From an uncultured Collinsella sp. (GTDB lineage Bacteria; Actinomycetota; Coriobacteriia; Coriobacteriales; Coriobacteriaceae), in NCBI GenBank assembly GCA_958435545.1, contig CAUBGU010000052.1, forward strand, positions 1 through 11,249: a stretch of DNA of 11,249 nt, in the 5' to 3' direction. Position numbers and translations under genes: made by a program. Positions 1-8,221 of the stretch are shown piece after piece (position 1 is the stretch's first letter; the number at the start of each line of letters is the position of its first letter). The notes below the pieces were generated by a model that was given only the letters and a program-made list of their open reading frames with translations, made no database searches and was not told the origin of the DNA.

Positions 1-18
1 CAACTGAGCTACAGGTCC
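1..18 (-). tRNA. tRNA, 5' end only, probably tRNA-Ile
   Basis: Read on the minus strand, these bases are GGACCTGTAGCTCAGTTG. That is a typical tRNA 5' end: seven acceptor bases, the TA junction and the start of the D arm (GCTCAGTTG). The rest of the gene, including the anticodon, lies outside the window. The acceptor sequence resembles bacterial tRNA-Ile(GAT), but the identity is inferred and cannot be confirmed here. A promoter lies just upstream at 33-62, so this is probably the first gene of its own transcript, not readthrough from gyrA. Confidence 0.8.
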
Positions 19-32
19 ATCGCGCAAGGGAT

Positions 33-62
33 ATATTAGACGAGTCGTTACGCGCGCGTCAA
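33..62 (-). promoter_or_regulatory. Sigma-70-type promoter of the tRNA
   Basis: On the minus strand there is a TTGACG -35 box (57-62) and a TAATAT -10 box (33-38), separated by 18 bp. The tRNA 5' end at 18 begins 14 nt after the -10 box, leaving a short leader. The bases just upstream of the -35 box (about 63-80) are AT-rich with an A-tract and could act as an UP element, as is common for stable-RNA genes. Those same bases form the outer arm of the inverted repeat at 66-252. Confidence 0.7.
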
Positions 63-65
63 CAA

Positions 66-252
66 CTTTTTTGAAAATCTTTGGAGGGTGTTCGCCCCGG
101 CCGCACGGCGGCATGTGAAGTCGCCTGCTCGGACAGTCCCGACTCGCGCAGAGAGCACATTAAGTGCTCTCTGGCTCGTGCGGAACTCGCGATCGACTTC
201 ACATGCCGCCGTGCGGCCGGGGCGAACGCGAGTCCCGAGGTTTTCAAAAAAG
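66..252. repeat. Long imperfect inverted repeat (about 187 bp)
   Basis: The outer arms CTTTTTTGAAAA (66-77) and TTTTCAAAAAAG (241-252) are exact reverse complements. Further in, 90-123 and 194-227 are a perfect 34-bp inverted pair. The tip pairs again: 149-158 with 164-173, a 10-bp stem with a 5-nt loop. The stretches between pair partly, for example 136-141 with 181-186 with one mismatch. The whole unit could fold as one long hairpin as RNA, or as a cruciform in DNA. It lies in the 300-bp gap between gyrA and the tRNA and contains no convincing gene. It could be a MITE-like element, a structured RNA or a protein-binding palindrome. No target-site duplication is visible at its edges. Confidence 0.85.
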
Positions 253-278
253 CGGTCGGCGCGCAGTGCGCCGACCGC
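246..278 (-). terminator. Intrinsic terminator of gyrBA
   Basis: An 11-bp, very GC-rich stem pairs 252-262 with 268-278 around a 5-nt loop. On the minus strand it is followed at once by six T residues (246-251). It lies about 40 nt after the gyrA stop codon and is the natural end of the gyrB-gyrA transcript. Its T-tract is shared with the outer right arm of the inverted repeat at 66-252. Confidence 0.88.
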
Positions 279-318
279 CGATATATGGGGTCTGATATTT
301 TCTACCAGCTAGGGCCTC

Positions 319-3066
319 TTACTCGTCTAGGAGATCCTCTGGCATGTCGTTGCCGTCGCCTAGGTCGACTGGGGTATTTTCGGCATCGACCGTTGCCTCG
401 GCCTCGGCGCCTTCGCCTTCGGGCTTTTCCTTAGCTGCCGTCATGCGGGCGACAGCGCACACACGGTCGTTGTCGTCGACGGTCATCATCTTGACGCCCT
501 GGGTGGCTCGGCCGGTCTGGCTAATCTCATCGGTCTTGACGCGAATGACCGTCGCGCCTTCCGTCACGATGAACAGCTCGTGCTGCGGACCCACCGTCTT
601 CATGGCCGCGAGGTTTCCCTTACGCTCGGTCATCTGGATGGTGTAGACGCCCTGACCGCCGCGGTTCTGCTCCGGATAGTCCGCGACCGGCGTGCGCTTG
701 CCGTAGCCGCGCTCGGTGATGACAAACAGGTCGCCGTTGCCGTTGGTAACCTCCATACCCAAAACGCTCACGCCGTCCTTCATGCTAATACCGCGAACGC
801 CGCTGGTGTCGCGTCCCGTGGCGCGAACCTGGTCCTCGGGGAACATGATCGCCTTGCCCGCAGTGGTGGCCAGGATGATCTTGTCGCCCTCGCGCACACG
901 GCGCACGGCGAGCAGCGCGTCGTCGTCTCTCAGATTGATGGCGATCAGGCCATCACGGCGGCTGCGGTCGTAAGCGCTCATCACGGTCTTCTTGACCATG
1001 CCGCTCTTGGTGGCAAACATCAGGTACTCGTCGGCTGGGAACTCGCGGCAGCTGATGACGCTCGCGATCTTCTCGCCCTCCTCGAAGGGCAGCAGGTTGA
1101 CGATCGCGGTACCGCGCGCCTGGCGCGTACCCACCGGCAGCTCGTGCACCTTCAGGCGATAGACCTTGCCCTTGCTCGAGAAGAACAGCACGTACTCGTG
1201 CGTGGACGCGATGAACATCTCGTCGATGACGTCGTCCTCTTTGAGGTTGACGCCCGACACGCCCTTGCCACCGCGCTTTTGGGCACGGTAGGCGGCCACC
1301 GGGATACGCTTAACGTAGCCGGTGTGGGTGATGGTCACGACCATATCCTCGTCGGCGATGAGGTCCTCGACATCCAGGTCCTTCTCAACCTGGCTGATCT
1401 CGGTGCGGCGCTTGTCGCCGAACTTCTTGGAGATCTCGCGCATCTCTTCCTTGATGACGCCCAGGATCTTCTCCTCGTGCGCCAGCAGGTCCTCGTAGTA
1501 GGCGATGGCGCGGCGCAGGCCGTCCAACTCTTCTTGGATCTTGTCGCGCTCCAGGCCGGTCAGGCGGCGCAGCTTCATCTCGAGGATGGCCGTGGTCTGC
1601 TCGGGCGTAAAGCCAAAGCGTTCGATCAGTCGGCTGCTGGCCTCGGAGTCGGTCTGCGAGGAGCGGATGATGCTAATGACCTCGTCGATATGGTCAAGGG
1701 CCATCAGGTAGCCCTCGAGGATATGCGCGCGGGCCTGGGCCTTCTTAAGGTCGAAGCGGGTGCGGCGGGTGACGACGTCGACCTGGTGGTCGATGTAGTG
1801 CTGCAGCATCTCGCGCAGGCTCAGGCATTTGGGAACGCCGTTGACGAGCGCCAGGTTGTTGGCGCCAAAGGTCGTCTGCAGCGAGGTGTACTTATACAGG
1901 TTGTTGAGCACGACCTGCGGAATGACGCCCTTCTTGAGCTCGATGACCAGACGGATGCCCTTCTGGTTGGACTCATCGCGCATATCCGAGATGCCCTCAA
2001 TGCGCTTGTCGTTGACGAGTTGGGCGATCTTCTCCTGCAGGGTGCCCTTGTTGACCATGTAGGGAATCTCGGTAAAGACCAGGCGGCTGCGGCCGGTCTT
2101 GGTGGACTCCACATGTGCCTTGGCACGCACGGTAATGGAGCCGCGGCCGGTCTCGTAGCTCTGCTTAATGCCGGCGCTGCCCATGATGATGGCGCCGGTG
2201 GGGAAGTCCGGACCGGGCATGATCTGCATGAGCTCGTCGACGGTGGCGTCGGGGTTGTCGATCAGGTAGCAGGTGGCCTCGATCGCCTCGGTGAGGTTAT
2301 GCGGGGCGATATTGGTGGCCATGCCGACGGCGATGCCCTGACTACCGTTGACCAGCAGGTTGGGAAAGCGCGCGGGCAGCGCCACGGGCTCGGCGAGCGA
2401 CTCGTCGTAGTTGGGCTGCCAGTCGACGGTATCCTTTTGCAGGTCGCGCAGCAGCTCCATGGCAGGCTTTGCCAGGCGGCTCTCGGTATAACGCATGGCC
2501 GCCGCGCCGTCGCCATCGATGTTGCCGAAGTTGCCGTGGCCATCGATGAGCGGTGTGCGCATGGAGAACCACTGCGCCAGACGAACCATGGCCTCGTAAA
2601 CCGCGAAGTCACCGTGCGGATGGTACTTGCCGATAACTTCGCCGACCGTCCAGGCCGACTTCTTATGCGGGCGGTTGGGGTAGATGCCGCTCTCGTTCAT
2701 GGCGTACAGGATGCGGCGGTGCACCGGCTTTAGGCCGTCGCGCACGTCCGGCAGGGCGCGCGCCGTGATGACCGACATCGAGTACTCGATGAACGACTGC
2801 TTCATCTCGCGGCCGAACTCCGAAATCTGGAGCTGACCGCCGTTGATATCCTCGCCGGCCGAGGCGCCACGATCGACCGCACCGAAGCTCTCCTCGAGCT
2901 CGGCGTCGTCATCCTCATCCTCTTCATCCTCGGCGTCGGGGTTATAGGAATCCGGATCGCCGTCCTCGCCCTGCTCAGCGCGGGCGAGCAGGCGCTTCAG
3001 ATCATCGGGCATGCCGGCGTCGCCGGCCTCGTCCATACCCTCGTTGTTGTTGATATCGTCTGCCAC
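319..3066 (-). CDS. gyrA: DNA gyrase subunit A
   Basis: This is the breakage-reunion subunit of the A2B2 gyrase, which introduces negative supercoils using ATP hydrolysed by GyrB. The protein has 915 residues. The conserved fold starts near residue 88 ([13 protein letters not shown]). The catalytic Tyr is Y193 in [10 protein letters not shown], equivalent to E. coli Tyr122. The quinolone region is [10 protein letters not shown] (149-158), with Phe154 where E. coli has Ser83 and Glu158 at Asp87. The GyrA box QKRGGKG (596-602) and beta-pinwheel repeats follow, which distinguishes it from ParC. Two features are odd: an acidic N-terminal extension of about 75 residues (Asp/Glu-rich at 44-59) and an acidic tail after about 878. 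The start is GTG, 11 nt after the gyrB stop, with AGGAGGT at 3070-3076. Family assignment is secure. Confidence 0.97.
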   Translation of the reverse strand: MADDINNNEGMDEAGDAGMPDDLKRLLARAEQGEDGDPDSYNPDAEDEEDEDDDAELEESFGAVDRGASAGEDINGGQLQISEFGREMKQSFIEYSMSVITARALPDVRDGLKPVHRRILYAMNESGIYPNRPHKKSAWTVGEVIGKYHPHGDFAVYEAMVRLAQWFSMRTPLIDGHGNFGNIDGDGAAAMRYTESRLAKPAMELLRDLQKDTVDWQPNYDESLAEPVALPARFPNLLVNGSQGIAVGMATNIAPHNLTEAIEATCYLIDNPDATVDELMQIMPGPDFPTGAIIMGSAGIKQSYETGRGSITVRAKAHVESTKTGRSRLVFTEIPYMVNKGTLQEKIAQLVNDKRIEGISDMRDESNQKGIRLVIELKKGVIPQVVLNNLYKYTSLQTTFGANNLALVNGVPKCLSLREMLQHYIDHQVDVVTRRTRFDLKKAQARAHILEGYLMALDHIDEVISIIRSSQTDSEASSRLIERFGFTPEQTTAILEMKLRRLTGLERDKIQEELDGLRRAIAYYEDLLAHEEKILGVIKEEMREISKKFGDKRRTEISQVEKDLDVEDLIADEDMVVTITHTGYVKRIPVAAYRAQKRGGKGVSGVNLKEDDVIDEMFIASTHEYVLFFSSKGKVYRLKVHELPVGTRQARGTAIVNLLPFEEGEKIASVISCREFPADEYLMFATKSGMVKKTVMSAYDRSRRDGLIAINLRDDDALLAVRRVREGDKIILATTAGKAIMFPEDQVRATGRDTSGVRGISMKDGVSVLGMEVTNGNGDLFVITERGYGKRTPVADYPEQNRGGQGVYTIQMTERKGNLAAMKTVGPQHELFIVTEGATVIRVKTDEISQTGRATQGVKMMTVDDNDRVCAVARMTAAKEKPEGEGAEAEATVDAENTPVDLGDGNDMPEDLLDE

Positions 3067-3077
3067 GTTACCTCCTC

Positions 3078-5150
<2,073 letters not shown>

Positions 5151-5157
5151 TTATCGT

Positions 5158-5187
5158 AAAAAAATACCCTCGGGAACGAGGGTATTT
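5158..5187 (-). terminator. Intrinsic terminator after dciA
   Basis: An 11-bp stem pairs 5162-5172 with 5177-5187 around a 4-nt loop. On the minus strand the hairpin runs into seven T residues (5158-5164, the last three shared with the stem base). It lies 26 nt after the dciA stop. It separates the dnaN-recF-dciA transcript from gyrB-gyrA, so gyrBA should have its own promoter or rely on partial readthrough. Confidence 0.9.
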
Positions 5188-5213
5188 GGCTCTACAAGGC
5201 CACCAGATGCGAT

Positions 5214-5777
5214 TTAAGGCTCTTTTTTGCTTTCTACGCCCTTGGCCCACTCGGCACTGGCTCTCATGGCATTCTCGAGGGCCTCGCGCAGTTTTTGGTC
5301 TTCGATGGGCGCCACTTGGCGCTCGATCTCGCCGCGTTCGGCTTCGCTTAGATCGGCGTGCGGAACCGGCGGTCGCTCGGTCACGGCCGGGCGCAGGCGC
5401 TCCTTGGCAGCCGGCGGCGTGTGACCGAGCGCGGTCGTTTTGAACACCAGGCCGTCCACATGCGCGCCGGCCCGCTCCATGCGCGCCCGGATGATCTCGC
5501 GCAGCAGCGTCATCTCCTGCGTCCACGAGGGCGAATCGAGATACACCAGCAGCTCATTGGACTCGGGCAGGTAGCGTAGGCCCGTCACGTGGCGTCCCTC
5601 GCGCGTGCCCGAGCACACCGCATTCCAGGCACGATAGACCGCGCGCGACTCCTCGGCAGCCTCCATTTGCGCGCGGCGCTCAGGTGTCGCGGCCGCCAGG
5701 ATGCGCTGACGCTCGGCATCCAAAAAGCCGCCAAAGGCAACCGTTCCGTTCTCGCGCTCGTAATTAGCACGCCTCAC
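5214..5777 (-). CDS. dciA: DUF721 / DciA-like protein
   Basis: This 187-residue protein belongs to the DUF721 family. DciA, the studied member, promotes loading of the replicative helicase DnaB in bacteria that lack DnaC or DnaI loaders. The KH-like DUF721 core spans about 46-114: a conserved Trp51 (YRAWNAVC), the strand ELLVYLDSPSW (75-85) and the helix TLLREIIRARM (90-100). The C-terminal 70 residues are charged, Pro-containing and probably flexible, with a helical segment near 141-178. It starts at GTG 5777 and overlaps the recF end by 14 nt, so translation is probably coupled. AAGGTGG lies shortly upstream as a possible Shine-Dalgarno. Position between recF and gyrB is the usual actinobacterial site for this gene. 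The family call is firm; the helicase-loading role is by homology only. Confidence 0.85.
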   Translation of the reverse strand: MRRANYERENGTVAFGGFLDAERQRILAAATPERRAQMEAAEESRAVYRAWNAVCSGTREGRHVTGLRYLPESNELLVYLDSPSWTQEMTLLREIIRARMERAGAHVDGLVFKTTALGHTPPAAKERLRPAVTERPPVPHADLSEAERGEIERQVAPIEDQKLREALENAMRASAEWAKGVESKKEP

Positions 5778-6870
5778 CCATGCTCACCACCTTGGCTCGT
5801 TCAAGCAGGTCATCAGTAAAGTACCCCAAGTTGGTGGTGGTTATGACCGTCTGGATGTCATCACCGATCAGCTGCAGAAAAGCGCCTCGACGCCCGGCAT
5901 CGAGCTCGCTCATCACGTCGTCCAAAAGCAGCAGTGGCGCAGTGCCCAGGATATCGCGCGCCACGGCCACTTCTGCCACCTTCCAGGCAAGCACCAGCGT
6001 TCGCTGCTGCCCTTGGCTGGCAAACGAACGGGCAGATCGACCCGCAACGGTAAACTCAATCTCGTCGCGATGCGGACCCACAAGCGTCACGCCGCGGCGC
6101 ATCTCCTCATCGGCACGCTCATCGAGGGCCGCGAGCATATGCTCGTACGCCCAGCCCTTAAGTTCCTCGCGCCCCTCGGTTTGAGGCAAATCCCCCAGTG
6201 TGGACACATAGGACACGCCTGCGTCCTCACCGGACGCCACCTGCCCATACGCGGCGCGCACATGGCCTGCCAGTCGGTCGAGCAGGGTCAAACGATGCAC
6301 GAGCAGGGCGGACCCGGCGCGAGCGATGGAGTCATTCCATGCGCCGAGCATCTCGCGGCAGCACCAGGACTCCTTGAGCAGGGCGTTGCGCTGCGTCACG
6401 CAACGCCCGTAGGTGCTCGCCAGGTCGGCGTAACGGGCGCTCAGTTGCACGCCAAAGTCGTCGAGGGCGGCCCGACGCACGCTGGCACCGCGTTTGACCA
6501 TATCCAGATGATCGGGGCAAAAAAGCACGCTCGGCAAAACCCCGCGCACGCCGGCGGCCGAACATCTCTTGCCGTTACGGCTAAACGAGCGCTTGCCGTC
6601 CTCAACGCCCAGCCCCATATCGAGCACGCGGCCATCGCCCTCGAGTCTCAACTCGAGCCTGCACGAGCCCGTGCCGTCGTGCACGAGCTCGGTAGCGGTG
6701 GGATGCCTAAACGAGGCGCCGCTCGTCAAAAGCTGCAGCGCCTCTATAAGGTTGGTCTTTCCCGCCGCGTTGGGTCCCGCAAGCACCGTCACGCCTTCGT
6801 CCAGGTCAAGACGGTAGCTATCGAAACTGCGGTAGCGCGCGACGGAAAGGTTGCGGGCAAACATGGTCAT
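5764..6870 (-). CDS. recF: DNA replication and repair protein RecF
   Basis: RecF is an SMC-like ATPase that works with RecO and RecR to load RecA at single-stranded gaps and stalled forks. The protein has 368 residues, a normal length. Walker A is GPNAAGKTN (32-40), GPHRD lies at 265-269, the ABC signature SQGQQR at 285-290, and Walker B LLLLDDVMSELD at 313-324. The C-terminus is well preserved. The start is ATG at 6870, nine nt after the dnaN stop. A second ATG two codons on (6864) is also possible, since no clear Shine-Dalgarno precedes either; translation is probably coupled to dnaN. Its 3' end overlaps dciA. Confidence 0.96.
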   Translation of the reverse strand: MTMFARNLSVARYRSFDSYRLDLDEGVTVLAGPNAAGKTNLIEALQLLTSGASFRHPTATELVHDGTGSCRLELRLEGDGRVLDMGLGVEDGKRSFSRNGKRCSAAGVRGVLPSVLFCPDHLDMVKRGASVRRAALDDFGVQLSARYADLASTYGRCVTQRNALLKESWCCREMLGAWNDSIARAGSALLVHRLTLLDRLAGHVRAAYGQVASGEDAGVSYVSTLGDLPQTEGREELKGWAYEHMLAALDERADEEMRRGVTLVGPHRDEIEFTVAGRSARSFASQGQQRTLVLAWKVAEVAVARDILGTAPLLLLDDVMSELDAGRRGAFLQLIGDDIQTVITTTNLGYFTDDLLERAKVVSMGEAC

Positions 6871-6879
6871 GGCGCAGCG

Positions 6880-7983
6880 CTAGATGCGAACCGGCATGAC
6901 CAGGTACAGATAGTTGATCTTGTCGTAGGACTTAAAGATACCCGCCTGCGAGTAGCTCTTGAGCTCCAGCGTGATCTCCTTCTCCTTGGATAGGGCATTG
7001 AGGCAGCCAAAGATGTAGTGGTAGTTAAAGGCGATGGTGCCCGACTCGCCCTCGGCCTCGACATCGATTGTCTCCTGCGCCAGATCCTGGTCATTGGAGA
7101 TGGAGGACAGGCCCATCTGGCCGTTCTCGACATCGATCTCGAACTTGACTGCGGGGTTCGCGCTCGCGATGACCGCCACGCGCTTGAGGGCGGCATTAAA
7201 AGCCGCCACGTCGATCTTGACGCTCGTCACGCACGAATCGGGGATGAGCTGCTTGTAGTTGGGGTACACGCCCTCGATACGGCGCGACACGTAGGTGGTG
7301 TTGCCGGCCTCAAAGACAACCTGGGTGTCGGTGGCGCCGATCATGATGGTCGCCTGGCTGGCCATGATGCTCAGGGCGTCGTTGAAGGCGTCGGCCGGAA
7401 CGTTGAGCTCAAAGGACCCCTCGAGCGTCGAGGTCTCGACCTGGGTGTCGCATACAGCCAGACGGAAGGAGTCGGTTGCCACCAGGCGCACGGTGTTGTT
7501 CTCGACCTTCATGTGCACGCCTCCCAGGATGGGGCGGGCCTTATCAGTCGAAGTGACGCGCCACACGCGGCTGACCATCTCGGACAGGATATCGGTCGGG
7601 AGCTCCACCGCACTTTCGATGGCATAGGCGGGGAACTCGGGGAAATCGTTGGCGTCGAGCGTGTTGAGGCGGAAGGAGCTCTTCTCGCATCCGATCAGCA
7701 CCTGACGCTCCGAGAGCTCAAAGGTAACCGGGGCGTCGGGAAGGGTCTTCGTAATGTTCGAGAGCATCTTGCAGGGAATCACCATCTCGCCCTCTTCTTC
7801 GACATGCGCGGCAATGCGATGACGAATCGAGATGGTGTAGTTAGAGGTTTGGAATTCCAAGATGCCGTCCTGCGCCTTAACGAGCACGCCCGACAGGATG
7901 GGAAGGGTAGATGCCGAAGCGACGCCTTTCATAACGACGCCAATGGCTTGCGTGAGCGAGCTTTGGCTGACGGTAAACTTCAT
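6880..7983 (-). CDS. dnaN: DNA polymerase III beta subunit (sliding clamp)
   Basis: This encodes the ring-shaped dimeric clamp that holds DNA polymerase III and repair proteins on DNA. At 367 residues it has the full three-domain length. It starts with MKFTVSQSSLTQAIGVV and ends with LYLVMPVRI, both typical of DnaN. The stretch TLPILSGVLV (27-36) is also characteristic. The start is ATG at 7983 with GAAAGGT at 7992-7998 as Shine-Dalgarno. It is the first gene after the putative oriC and leads the dnaN-recF-dciA cluster. A promoter probably lies in the AT-rich spacer upstream, but no single -35/-10 pair stands out. Confidence 0.97.
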   Translation of the reverse strand: MKFTVSQSSLTQAIGVVMKGVASASTLPILSGVLVKAQDGILEFQTSNYTISIRHRIAAHVEEEGEMVIPCKMLSNITKTLPDAPVTFELSERQVLIGCEKSSFRLNTLDANDFPEFPAYAIESAVELPTDILSEMVSRVWRVTSTDKARPILGGVHMKVENNTVRLVATDSFRLAVCDTQVETSTLEGSFELNVPADAFNDALSIMASQATIMIGATDTQVVFEAGNTTYVSRRIEGVYPNYKQLIPDSCVTSVKIDVAAFNAALKRVAVIASANPAVKFEIDVENGQMGLSSISNDQDLAQETIDVEAEGESGTIAFNYHYIFGCLNALSKEKEITLELKSYSQAGIFKSYDKINYLYLVMPVRI

Positions 7984-8001
7984 CTTTTAATACCTTTCTA
8001 T

Positions 8002-8015
8002 AGATATAAATATCT
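8002..8015. repeat. AT-rich palindrome next to the dnaN leader
   Basis: AGATAT and ATATCT are exact reverse complements separated by two A residues. The palindrome lies inside the AT-rich part of the origin, between the DnaA-trios and the dnaN Shine-Dalgarno. It may simply be part of the unwinding element, or it may be an operator for dnaN. Confidence 0.5.
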
Positions 8016-8051
8016 TAATAATAGTAATAGCACTGACGAAACTGTTGATTA
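8016..8051 (+). promoter_or_regulatory. DnaA-trio array with adjacent DnaA box (unwinding module)
   Basis: The plus strand reads TAA TAA TAG TAA TAG at 8016-8030, five uninterrupted TAR triplets. After a 12-bp spacer comes TGTTGATTA (8043-8051), a 7/9 match to the DnaA box TGTGGATAA. In the published basal unwinding system, DnaA bound at a box extends onto trios 3'-(G/A)AT-5' on the strand 5' of the box; that order and polarity are seen here. The AT-rich stretch continues past the trios, away from the box. The spacer is somewhat longer and less GC-rich than in the Bacillus subtilis model as I recall it. Confidence 0.7.
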
Positions 8052-8115
8052 CTCCCAAAAGCGCTGGTCAACCCCAAAAAGAGAATCGACAGCAACCTGT
8101 GCGCAACCGACCGTG

Positions 8116-8142
8116 TTTTCCACGTTCAAAACCTGCGGAAAA
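8116..8142. promoter_or_regulatory. Inverted pair of DnaA-box-like sites
   Basis: TTTTCCACG on the plus strand (8116-8124) and TTTTCCGCA on the minus strand (8134-8142) face each other. Each matches TTATCCACA at 7 of 9 positions, with the third-position A replaced by T in both. The surrounding arms GTTTTCC (8115-8121) and GGAAAAC (8137-8143) are exact inverted repeats. They probably bind DnaA, but this rests on sequence similarity alone. Confidence 0.55.
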
Positions 8143-8197
8143 CTTTTCGTCGCCTTGGGGCGAGTTTTAGACACGTTATGCCCGGCGTTTCGACAAG

Positions 8198-8206
8198 TTT
8201 TCAACA
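8198..8206 (+). promoter_or_regulatory. DnaA-box-like site near the dnaA end
   Basis: TTTTCAACA matches TTATCCACA at 7 of 9 positions. It shares the TTTTC start with the site at 8116-8124, consistent with a local consensus near TTTTCCACA. Confidence 0.45.
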
Positions 8207-8221
8207 GGTGTCTCTATTTCC

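Larger units (their letters stand above)
7984..8221. other. Putative oriC (dnaA-dnaN spacer)
   Basis: This 238-bp spacer is the only sizeable non-coding gap within the dnaA-gyrA cluster and sits where many Gram-positive origins lie. The half next to dnaN (about 7985-8030) is strikingly AT-rich in an otherwise GC-rich window, as expected of an unwinding element. It ends in five DnaA-trio units next to a DnaA-box-like 9-mer. Further degenerate boxes lie toward dnaA at 8116-8124, 8134-8142 and 8198-8206, each 7/9 to TTATCCACA. No exact consensus box is present. A small hairpin pairs 8150-8154 with 8159-8163. By a rough uniform-base count, fewer than one 7/9 match would be expected in this length; four are seen. 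Confidence 0.8.

Noticed and set aside
59..247. 62-codon minus-strand frame inside the inverted repeat
   Set aside because: Its content is dictated by the palindromic arms, with no Shine-Dalgarno and no family resemblance.
81..434. 117-codon plus-strand frame across the gyrA-tRNA gap
   Set aside because: It spans the inverted repeat, the gyrA terminator and the gyrA 3' end, and its translation follows the palindrome. No motif or credible start context.
580..2733. 717-codon open frame on the plus strand opposite gyrA
   Set aside because: It is antisense to a certain gyrA, has biased low-complexity composition and no recognisable domain. Such long mirror frames are common opposite GC-rich genes.
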